A program made the position numbers and the translations under genes. A stretch of 64,000 bases of DNA from Burkholderia ambifaria (GTDB lineage: Bacteria > Pseudomonadota > Gammaproteobacteria > Burkholderiales > Burkholderiaceae), in NCBI RefSeq assembly GCF_001443045.1, contig NZ_LKPJ01000030.1, forward strand, positions 28,796 through 92,795, written 5' to 3'. Under the pieces are notes generated by a model. It was not told the DNA's origin. It worked only from the letters and a program-made list of their open reading frames with translations, and did not search any database. Positions 1 through 6,880 of the stretch are shown here, one piece after another (within the stretch, counting starts at the first letter, position 1; the number at the start of each line of letters is the position of its first letter).

Positions 1-2
1 GC

Positions 3-407
3 AACGGCATTCCGGCGGTCGCGCTGACGTTCTCCTGCGCTTGCTCGCTGCTCGGCGTGTTGCTCAACTACTTGAGCCCGCAACACGTATTCGTCTGGCT
101 GACGGCCGTGTCGACGTTCGGCGCATTGTGGACGTGGGGTGTCATCCTCGTTTCCCATTACCGTTTTCGCAAGACGCTTCGCGCGACCGACATCGCGAAA
201 CTGCATTGCCGGGTACCGTTCTTCCCGTCAAGCAACGTGGCCGCACTCGCGTTCCTGCTGGTGGTCGTGACGCTGATGGCCGCATTTCCCGCGACGCGCA
301 TTGCGGTGATCGTCGGTCCGCTCTGGATCGCGATCGTCACGTGCATTTTCTTCGCGACGAAGGGCCAACGGATGCCAACGCGATTCGGCGCGTCGTCGCT
401 CGACTGA
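3..407 (+). CDS. Amino-acid permease, C-terminal part (gene starts before the window)
   Basis: The open frame runs in from the left edge (first full codon at base 3) and stops at 405-407, so only about the last 134 residues are visible. The fragment has hydrophobic segments typical of the last membrane helices of an APC-family amino-acid/proton symporter: an A-C-S-L-L-G-V-L helix, a W-L-T-A-V-S helix followed by W-G-V-I-L-V-S-H-Y-R-F-R-K, then two further hydrophobic stretches and a short cytoplasmic tail. The S-H-x-x-F-R-K pattern after helix 10 is common in GabP/AnsP/ProY-like permeases. The substrate cannot be told from this part. It converges on the TetR gene that ends at 465. Confidence 0.75.
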   Translation, partial: NGIPAVALTFSCACSLLGVLLNYLSPQHVFVWLTAVSTFGALWTWGVILVSHYRFRKTLRATDIAKLHCRVPFFPSSNVAALAFLLVVVTLMAAFPATRIAVIVGPLWIAIVTCIFFATKGQRMPTRFGASSLD

Positions 408-464
408 CTCTCGCGAATGCAGCGCGGGCGCGGGCACGACCGTGTTCGGCGGCTGAAACCGCGC

Positions 465-1181
465 TCAACCGCGCCGGCCGCGCGCGCCCTTGCTCTTGCC
501 CGTGCCCGCCGGCGGCTCGCTTCCGCTCAGCCGGTCCAGCTGCCGAACGATCTCCGCGCGCAACTCGGCCGGAATCTCCACGCTGTCGAGCAGCTCCGAG
601 ATCCAGAGCCCGTCGGCCGCCAGCCGGCAGATCATCAGCGTCGCCGCCCGCTCGAGCGGCACCGGGTCCGGCCGCGTCCACTCGCGCATCGGCACCGACC
701 AGCGCGCGCGCGTCTCCTGCTCGGTAATCATCGACGCGACCAGCACGCGCAGCACGTCGGTGCTCGCCGCCGGCTGCGCGGTGTCGAGCACCGCATGCAG
801 ATACGCGCGCGCCGCCGCGCCGTCGCCGTGCGGATCGGCTGCCAGGCGCGCGGCCATCTGCATCGCGAAGCGCTCGGTCGCCTGTCCGAACAGCGCATCG
901 AGCAGGCCCTGCTTGTTCGTGAAGTGATACTGCAGCGCACCCTTCGTCACGCCCGCGCGCTCGGCGACCGCGTCGAGCGTCAACGCGGCCACGCCGTGTT
1001 GGGTCGCGATTTCCGACGCGGCTTCCAGCAGTTGCGCGCGCACCTGTTCTGGTGCCTTTTTCCGCCGCACGCCGGCGACGGGTGCGGGCGTGGGCTCGGG
1101 CGCGTCCCGTGCGTCGGCCGGTCCGGCCGTGTCGACACGCGCGGCGGTGTGGCGCGAAGCGGGTTCGAGGCGTTTTTTCAT
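465..1181 (-). CDS. TetR/AcrR family transcriptional regulator
   Basis: A 238-residue protein. After a basic, proline-rich N-terminal tail of about 45 residues comes a TetR helix-turn-helix (A-A-S-E-I-A-T-Q-H-G-V ... A-E-R-A-G-V-T-K-G-A-L-Q-Y-H-F-T-N-K-Q-G). The remainder is a helical ligand-binding/dimer domain ending in a lysine/arginine-rich tail. The ATG at 1181 is preferred; a longer form from 1253 would run through the divergent promoter and overlap the cyclase start. The gene is divergent from the squalene-hopene cyclase gene with only 64 bases between the two starts, so control of that gene is plausible. That link is inferred from arrangement only. Confidence 0.85.
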   Translation of the reverse strand: MKKRLEPASRHTAARVDTAGPADARDAPEPTPAPVAGVRRKKAPEQVRAQLLEAASEIATQHGVAALTLDAVAERAGVTKGALQYHFTNKQGLLDALFGQATERFAMQMAARLAADPHGDGAAARAYLHAVLDTAQPAASTDVLRVLVASMITEQETRARWSVPMREWTRPDPVPLERAATLMICRLAADGLWISELLDSVEIPAELRAEIVRQLDRLSGSEPPAGTGKSKGARGRRG

Positions 1182-1245
1182 GGGGGCGATGTTAGCACCC
1201 GCGGTCTCGATATAAACATTCCGGCTGGGTGGTATGATCCGCCGC
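1182..1245. promoter_or_regulatory. Divergent promoter region between TetR gene and squalene-hopene cyclase
   Basis: This 64-base stretch separates two divergent start codons. A TATAAA element at 1211-1216 could be the -10 box of the cyclase gene, but no good -35 lies 16-18 bases upstream. No perfect palindrome for the TetR protein could be found by eye. Confidence 0.3.
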
Positions 1246-3279
1246 ATGAACAAACCCGCCCCCTCCCCCTGGTCCGCGCTCGACGCCGCGATCGCCCGTG
1301 GACGCGATGCGCTGATGCGTCTTCAGCAGCCTGACGGCAGCTGGTGCTTCGAACTCGAATCCGACGCGACGATCACCGCGGAATACATCCTGATGATGCA
1401 TTTCATGGACAGGATCGACGACGCGCGCCAGGAGAAGATGGCGCGCTACCTGCGCGCGATCCAGCGGCTCGACACGCACGGCGGGTGGGATCTGTACGTC
1501 GACGGCGACCCGGACGTGTCGTGCAGCGTGAAGGCGTACTTCGCGCTGAAGGCCGCGGGCGACAGCGAGCATGCGCCGCACATGGTCCGTGCGCGCGACG
1601 CGATCCTGAAGCTCGGCGGCGCGGCACGCTCCAACGTGTTCACGCGGATCCTGCTTGCGACGTTCGGCCAGGTGCCGTGGCGCGCGGCGCCATTCATGCC
1701 GATCGAATTCGTGCTGTTCCCGAAGTGGGTGCCGATCTCGATGTACAAGGTCGCGTACTGGGCGCGCACGACGATGGTGCCGCTGCTCGTGCTGTGCTCG
1801 CTGAAGGCGCGTGCGCGCAACCCGCGCAACGTCGCGATCCCGGAGCTGTTCGTCACGCCGCCCGACCAGGAACGCCAGTACTTCCCGCCCGCGCGCGGGA
1901 TGCGCCGCGCGTTCCTCGCGCTCGACCGCATGGTGCGCCATGTCGAGCCGCTGCTGCCGAAACGCCTGCGGCAGCGCGCGATCCGGCATGCGGAAACCTG
2001 GTGTGCGGAGCGCATGAACGGCGAAGACGGCCTCGGCGGGATCTTTCCGCCGATCGTGTACAGCTACCAGATGATGGACGTGCTCGGCTACCCGGACGAT
2101 CATCCGCTGCGCCGCGACTGCGAGAACGCGCTGGAGAAACTGCTGGTCACGCGGCCCGACGGCAGCGTGTACTGCCAGCCGTGCCTGTCGCCGGTATGGG
2201 ACACCGCGTGGAGCACGATAGCGCTCGAACAGGCGCGCGGCGTGGCCGTGCAGGAATCCCCCACGCCCGCGAGCGCACTGGATGAACTCGACGCACGCAT
2301 CGCGCGCGCGTACGACTGGCTGGCCGAGCGCCAGGTGAACGACCTGCGCGGCGACTGGATCGAAAACGCGCCCGCCGACACGCAACCGGGCGGCTGGGCG
2401 TTCCAGTACGCGAACCCGTACTACCCCGACATCGACGACAGCGCCGTCGTCACCGCGATGCTCGACCGCCGCGGCCGCACGCATCGCAACGTGGACGGCT
2501 CGCATCCGTATGCGGCGCGCGTCGCACGCGCGCTCGACTGGATGCGCGGGCTGCAATCGCGCAACGGCGGCTTCGCGGCCTTCGATGCCGACTGCGACCG
2601 CCTGTACCTGAACGCGATCCCGTTCGCCGATCACGGCGCGCTGCTCGATCCGCCGACCGAGGACGTGTCGGGCCGCGTGCTGCTGTGCTTCGGCGTCACG
2701 CAGCGCGCGGACGATCGCGCGTCGATCGCGCGCGCGATCGACTACGTGAAGCGCACGCAGCAGCCCGACGGCAGCTGGTGGGGCCGCTGGGGCACGAACT
2801 ACCTGTACGGCACGTGGAGCGTGCTGGCCGGGCTCGCGCTCGCGGGCGAGGATCCGTCGCAGCCGTACATCGCCCGCGCGCTCGCATGGCTGCGCGCACG
2901 CCAGCACGCGGACGGCGGCTGGGGCGAGACGAACGACAGCTACAGCGACCCGGCGCTCGCCGGCACTAATGCGGGCGAAAGCACGTCGAACTGCACCGCG
3001 TGGGCACTGCTCGCGCAAATGGCGTTCGGCGACGGCGAATCGGACTCGGTCAAGCGCGGCATCGCATATCTGCAATCCGTGCAGCAGGACGACGGCTTCT
3101 GGTGGCACCGGTCGCACAATGCGCCCGGCTTTCCGCGCATCTTCTACCTGAAGTATCACGGCTATACCGCGTACTTCCCGCTGTGGGCACTTGCGCGCTA
3201 TCGGCGGCTGGCCGGCGCGGCAGCGTCATCGGGCAATCGCATGCCGTCGGCCGAGACAACGCTTCCCGCAATCGCGTAA
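1246..3279 (+). CDS. shc: Squalene-hopene cyclase
   Basis: A 677-residue protein from the ATG at 1246 (an in-frame ATG at 1234 adds four residues). It would cyclise squalene to hopene/hopanol, the committed step of hopanoid membrane-lipid synthesis. The catalytic D-x-D-D acid motif is present as D-I-D-D at about residues 395-398. Several QW repeats of terpene cyclases are visible (Q-Q-P-D-G-S-W near the N-terminus and again near residue 505; Q-H-A-D-G-G-W; Q-Q-D-D-G-F-W), together with the C-terminal Y-H-G-Y-T-A-Y-F-P-L-W-A-L. Length is normal for the family. No other hopanoid gene (hpnCDE, hpnH) is adjacent, so the gene stands apart from a classical hpn cluster. Confidence 0.95.
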   Translation: MNKPAPSPWSALDAAIARGRDALMRLQQPDGSWCFELESDATITAEYILMMHFMDRIDDARQEKMARYLRAIQRLDTHGGWDLYVDGDPDVSCSVKAYFALKAAGDSEHAPHMVRARDAILKLGGAARSNVFTRILLATFGQVPWRAAPFMPIEFVLFPKWVPISMYKVAYWARTTMVPLLVLCSLKARARNPRNVAIPELFVTPPDQERQYFPPARGMRRAFLALDRMVRHVEPLLPKRLRQRAIRHAETWCAERMNGEDGLGGIFPPIVYSYQMMDVLGYPDDHPLRRDCENALEKLLVTRPDGSVYCQPCLSPVWDTAWSTIALEQARGVAVQESPTPASALDELDARIARAYDWLAERQVNDLRGDWIENAPADTQPGGWAFQYANPYYPDIDDSAVVTAMLDRRGRTHRNVDGSHPYAARVARALDWMRGLQSRNGGFAAFDADCDRLYLNAIPFADHGALLDPPTEDVSGRVLLCFGVTQRADDRASIARAIDYVKRTQQPDGSWWGRWGTNYLYGTWSVLAGLALAGEDPSQPYIARALAWLRARQHADGGWGETNDSYSDPALAGTNAGESTSNCTAWALLAQMAFGDGESDSVKRGIAYLQSVQQDDGFWWHRSHNAPGFPRIFYLKYHGYTAYFPLWALARYRRLAGAAASSGNRMPSAETTLPAIA

Positions 3280-3290
3280 GCGGTCAGGCG

Positions 3291-3328
3291 TCGGGCAGCA
3301 GCCTGCGTTCGAACGCGCTGCCGCCCGA
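3291..3328 (+). terminator. Stem-loop after squalene-hopene cyclase
   Basis: Arms 3291-3302 and 3317-3328 pair with a single mismatch and enclose a second perfect palindrome (gcgttcgaacgc, 3305-3316). The hairpin starts 12 bases after the cyclase stop and is followed by a T/C-rich run, so it is a likely transcription terminator. The rest of 3329-3531, up to the porin stop codon, shows no convincing gene. Confidence 0.55.
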
Positions 3329-3531
3329 TGCTTCTTCTCGTCACACGAATCCCGCGTCGATCAGCATGCAGCCGCCCGCCCCCTGATCGATCCGGCACCT
3401 CACCGCTCGATCGGCACCCGTTGCAGAATGGGAGCATCGCCGCATGCATGCGGTCACGCAAGTTGCGCGGCACTGCTGCCCTCGTCCTGGCGAGCTCGTG
3501 CCACCAGCTTCTCGCCAGCCTCCGCGCGCGC

Positions 3532-4698
3532 TCAAAACTTGTGCGTGATGCCGACAATGGTCGCGACCTGCGAGCGCGTGCTTGCGCTGGGCCCCAGATC
3601 GCCGATCGTGCCGCCGGCGGCCACGATCGCCAAACCGTCGTCGCTGAACGTCGTACCGCTCGCATGCGAGTAACCCGCTTCGGCGTACAGGCTCGTACGC
3701 TTGCTCAGCGAATAGGTAAAGTTCACGCCTGCGTTGTTGTAGGTGGCCGACGAGGCTCCGCTCGACCGGGTATACACATAGTTGATCGAGCCGCTCAAGG
3801 CAGGTGTGATCTGATACTGAAGCGCCGCGCCGCCGATGTTGTACGTCTCGGTACGGTTGAACGCGCCGTAGTTTGCATATGGCTTGTACTGAGCGTTGCT
3901 GTAGCGGAGATTGGCCGTAAGATCGCCGATCGCATACTGCACGGCCGCCTGGATAATCTGGCGCGAGCCGTACATCGAGATGTCGCCGGACAGCGGCACA
4001 ACCGCGTTGTTCTGGTTCAGGTCGGCCGCGCCGTTGCCACTGGCGTCGTTTCTGGCAAACAGATACCCCGCGGCAACCGTCAGCCCGCCGTTATTGTACG
4101 AGGCCGCGGCGCCATACATTTGTCCGCCGGCAGTATTGCCCGCGATGCCCCCGAAACCGTACATCAGCTCATACTGAAAGCCGCCGTAGATCGGGCTCGT
4201 GTACTTGATCGAATTGTTGACCCAGAACGAGTTGTCGTTGTTGTCGACATCACCCGGGGTCGTGAACAGCGCGCCGGCCATCGCATCGCCGGTAATCGGC
4301 TGGATCAGATCGACGGTGGGATCGTACTGGCGGCCCGCCGTGAGCGTGCCGAATGCATTGCTGGACAGACCGACGAAGGCGTTATGTGAAAACAGGCGCC
4401 TGGAGTCCGAAAGCTGCCCGTTCGTGACGTCGAAGCTGCTTTCCAATGTAAAGATCGTTTTCAGTCCGCCACCGAGCTCCTCGGCCCCCTTCAACCCCCA
4501 GTATGACGATTCGTTGTCGCCGCTTTGCATGGCGAACAGCGAACGGCCACCGGTGTTGTTGTAGTGGGCAAGAGCTGCGTCGATCGAACCGTAAAGCGTG
4601 ACACTGCTCTGCGCATGCGCGGTGCCGGACGCGGCGACCGCCAAGGCGATGCACATTCCGGCTTTGCCGATCTTGAAATTCTGCAATTTTTTAAACAT
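3532..4698 (-). CDS. General outer-membrane porin (Gram-negative, Burkholderia type)
   Basis: A 388-residue porin of the trimeric 16-strand type for diffusion of small solutes. It has a signal peptide with the cleavage pattern G-T-A-H-A-Q-S after about 29 residues. The mature N-terminus S-S-V-T-L-Y-G-S-I-D-A-A-L is the signature of beta-proteobacterial porins. Also visible are G-L-K-G-x-E-x-L-G-G-G-L-K, A-F-V-G-L-S-S-N-A-F-G-T-L-T-A-G-R-Q, and a terminal G-I-T-H-K-F whose last phenylalanine serves outer-membrane insertion. The upstream region is AT-rich and carries a Fur-box-like sequence (4719-4738), so iron-dependent expression is possible. The substrate is not deducible. Confidence 0.93.
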   Translation of the reverse strand: MFKKLQNFKIGKAGMCIALAVAASGTAHAQSSVTLYGSIDAALAHYNNTGGRSLFAMQSGDNESSYWGLKGAEELGGGLKTIFTLESSFDVTNGQLSDSRRLFSHNAFVGLSSNAFGTLTAGRQYDPTVDLIQPITGDAMAGALFTTPGDVDNNDNSFWVNNSIKYTSPIYGGFQYELMYGFGGIAGNTAGGQMYGAAASYNNGGLTVAAGYLFARNDASGNGAADLNQNNAVVPLSGDISMYGSRQIIQAAVQYAIGDLTANLRYSNAQYKPYANYGAFNRTETYNIGGAALQYQITPALSGSINYVYTRSSGASSATYNNAGVNFTYSLSKRTSLYAEAGYSHASGTTFSDDGLAIVAAGGTIGDLGPSASTRSQVATIVGITHKF

Positions 4699-4718
4699 CG
4701 CAAATAATTAATAGTGCG

Positions 4719-4738
4719 AATCAATGATAATTTTCATC
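4719..4738 (-). promoter_or_regulatory. Fur-box-like sequence upstream of the porin gene
   Basis: The bases aatcaatgataattttcatc resemble the classical Fur site GATAATGATAATCATTATC, with about 12 of 17 core positions agreeing when aligned by eye. It lies 21 bases upstream of the porin start codon, inside an AT-rich stretch unlike the GC-rich surroundings. A TonB receptor and an iron-type reductase are encoded just upstream on the same strand, which makes an iron-responsive site reasonable. A chance AT-rich match is not excluded. Confidence 0.4.
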
Positions 4739-4938
4739 GCCCCCGATAAGGCAATCGGAAACTGGCGTGCGACTCTCTGTCGAATAGTCGTGAACGACAA
4801 TCGAACGCTCACGCCATGAGCAATGTTGAAACCGGGAGAAGTAGCGCGATGAGTACGACCGGGCGCGGCAACGTCCCGAGGCGGCAATTGCATAGCGCGT
4901 GCAGACGTAGCCGCCGCACGCGCCGCCCGACATTCGCT

Positions 4939-5982
4939 TTAGTGCAACGTCTTCAACGCGTTGTCGACGAACGTATTGGTATAGGTCTGATCGACCTTCA
5001 CGCCGTGATATGCCGGATTGGCCGCTGTCAGCACCTGCCACTCCTTTGTAGCACCGTCGTCAGACATCCTTCCGTCGTTGGCAAACATCGGAATCTCCTC
5101 CTTCAACACCTTCAGGTATGCCGAGCGATCCTTGCCCACGATCTCCGGAGGCATCACCTCCATGATCTGCTCCGGCGAATGCGTATTGATGTAACGCAGC
5201 GTGCGCACGAATGCATTCGCCAGCTGCTGTGCGATCTCCGGATGCGCCTTCACTCGCGCACTCATCATGTACACCGTGCTTGAAGGAAACAGCGTGCCCA
5301 GTGCCGCCTTCGTGCCTTGCGGCGTCGTCAGATCGGCAAAGACTGTCCCGGCATCCTGCGACTCGTAAAGATCGCCCTCCGGCGTCGGCGCCACGACCAA
5401 ATCAGCCCCGCCGCTACGCAACGTGTCGACGTTCTTCGCGTACTTCGTCGGGAGTCGCGTGTAGTCGCCGATGCCGTTGCCTCCGGCCAGCACGAGCGCG
5501 TTCGCGACCGTGGTCTTCGAGGATCCGGCGCCGCCGGAGATGATGCGTGCGCCCTTCAGGTCCGTCACGCGACGGTACTTGTCACGCACCTGGTTCGCGA
5601 CATATACCTTGGCGCCAGGCGTCACGCCCAACGTGACGACTGCTTCGGTATCGATACCGTGCGACCGGTTGACGACGTTATGGTGGTAGTAGGCCATCAC
5701 TGCGTCGACCCGGCCATCTTTGAGCAGATCGACGCTCGGCACGTCGTCGCGCGTGTTCATGACGGTGACGACTGTCTTCCCGTCGCTCAGGTATCCGAGA
5801 CGTTCGGCAAGCACCACCGGGAAATTGCGAACCTGCTTGATCTCATCGACCAGCAGTACGATGCGCTGCGGTGACGTGTCGGTCGCTCCGACAGTCAGCG
5901 GCGACGCGGCGCCGCTCTCCGCTGCCGCTGCAAGACCGCTCACCATGCAGGTGGCGACGAAGGCAATTGCGAGCTTCTTCAT
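4939..5982 (-). CDS. Periplasmic substrate-binding protein, NMT1/SsuA-like
   Basis: A 347-residue protein from the ATG at 5982 (M-K-K-L-A-I-A-F), with a clear signal peptide ending A-A-A-A-E-S. The body resembles type 2 periplasmic-binding proteins of the NMT1/TauA/SsuA kind: L-L-K-D-G-R-V-D-A-V-M-A-Y, D-L-K-G-A-R-I, and a C-terminal helical part with M-P-P-E-I-V-G-K-D-R. A G-G-A-G-S-S-K-T-T stretch looks like a P-loop but sits in a secreted protein and is probably the ligand loop. No ABC permease or ATPase is adjacent. It appears to be the last gene of the minus-strand unit that starts at 11149, separated from the preceding gene by 22 bases. Confidence 0.7.
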   Translation of the reverse strand: MKKLAIAFVATCMVSGLAAAAESGAASPLTVGATDTSPQRIVLLVDEIKQVRNFPVVLAERLGYLSDGKTVVTVMNTRDDVPSVDLLKDGRVDAVMAYYHHNVVNRSHGIDTEAVVTLGVTPGAKVYVANQVRDKYRRVTDLKGARIISGGAGSSKTTVANALVLAGGNGIGDYTRLPTKYAKNVDTLRSGGADLVVAPTPEGDLYESQDAGTVFADLTTPQGTKAALGTLFPSSTVYMMSARVKAHPEIAQQLANAFVRTLRYINTHSPEQIMEVMPPEIVGKDRSAYLKVLKEEIPMFANDGRMSDDGATKEWQVLTAANPAYHGVKVDQTYTNTFVDNALKTLH

Positions 5983-6004
5983 GAAAGGTCCCGTGGAGTA
6001 AAAG

Positions 6005-6838
6005 TTATCGGCCGGCAACGACGGGATCGGCAACCACGACTTGCCCTTCGGCTCGCACACGTTGCTTGCTATCGCTGATGGCTTTCCATTCGGGATTCGA
6101 CTTCAGGCGCTCACGCACCCTGCTCACGATGGCTTCGCGATCGCTCAATGCGGTCTCGCTCTTGTATTGCAGGATCGCGATCACATCCCACTCGCGTGCG
6201 GCCGGGAACTGGCTCATGTAGATCGAGTAACCGGCCAGCACGCCCTCGTCCATCCATCCCTTGAACTGAGGAATGACGTAGGCATCCGCATATTTTCGGT
6301 AGTCACTGGCAGACACCTCCGTCTTGTACGGAATCGCTACATACACGGAGCCCGGCGCGGCGTCCGACGCGGCAACGTTCGAACGCCGAAGATCGACCGG
6401 CGCCGTACGGATCGAGGTCGTCACCGCCAGCGCCTTCGCGGAAAGCGCGCCAGGGTGCGTTTCCTCGACCTTGCGCCAGCGGTACAGATCGTCAGGCGTG
6501 GCGAACGTGAGAACAGCCATCGCGTCCCAGTTGCCGGAATCCGCGTAGCGGTTGAACAGCAGGTTGTACCGTGTGAGACGACCGTCGTGCTTCCACTGCG
6601 CGAGTTCACGCGCAGTCGACTGCGCGAGTTCGCGCTGCAGCAAGGGCCGGTTTGCGGGCGTCGTCTGGTACGTGACGATCAGCGAAAGACCCTGATCGTC
6701 GGCCGGCAGCGCGGCCGACGCGGCGGCGGCAGTCCCCGCGGCCTCCGTAGCGCTCGCGATTCCTGCGTGCAGCAGGCCGGTGAGCGCCATCGTTACGGCA
6801 ACGGCGCGACCAATGTTCGTCATGGAAGAGGATTTCAT
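6005..6838 (-). CDS. Secreted protein of unknown function with two internal repeats
   Basis: A 277-residue protein with an N-terminal signal sequence (G-L-L-H-A-G-I-A-S-A). The mature part contains two similar segments of about 90 residues: residues ~50-135 (L-S-L-I-V-T-Y-Q-T ... N-W-D-A-M-A-V-L-T-F) and ~165-250 (V-Y-V-A-I-P-Y-K-T ... E-W-D-V-I-A-I-L-Q-Y). Each begins with a beta strand, continues through a helix with a charged K/W stretch, and ends with a W-D-x-x-A-x-L strand. That suggests a tandem ferredoxin-like/dimeric alpha-beta barrel fold. I do not recognise the family. It lies between a TonB receptor and a periplasmic binding protein, so a periplasmic role in the same uptake function is the natural guess. 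Confidence 0.6.
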   Translation of the reverse strand: MKSSSMTNIGRAVAVTMALTGLLHAGIASATEAAGTAAAASAALPADDQGLSLIVTYQTTPANRPLLQRELAQSTARELAQWKHDGRLTRYNLLFNRYADSGNWDAMAVLTFATPDDLYRWRKVEETHPGALSAKALAVTTSIRTAPVDLRRSNVAASDAAPGSVYVAIPYKTEVSASDYRKYADAYVIPQFKGWMDEGVLAGYSIYMSQFPAAREWDVIAILQYKSETALSDREAIVSRVRERLKSNPEWKAISDSKQRVRAEGQVVVADPVVAGR

Positions 6839-6880
6839 GGAAGTTGTTCAGAAAAACGTTGAAAGGATTGAGGCGTGCGT

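Noticed and set aside
1192..3159. A 655-codon minus-strand open frame opposite the squalene-hopene cyclase
   Set aside because: Arginine/histidine-rich translation without motifs; it mirrors the strong G/C codon bias of the cyclase gene on the other strand.
5440..5560. Walker-A-like G-G-A-G-S-S-K-T-T in the binding protein, as a sign of an ATPase
   Set aside because: The protein has a signal peptide and no Walker B or ABC signature, so the loop is more likely part of the ligand site.
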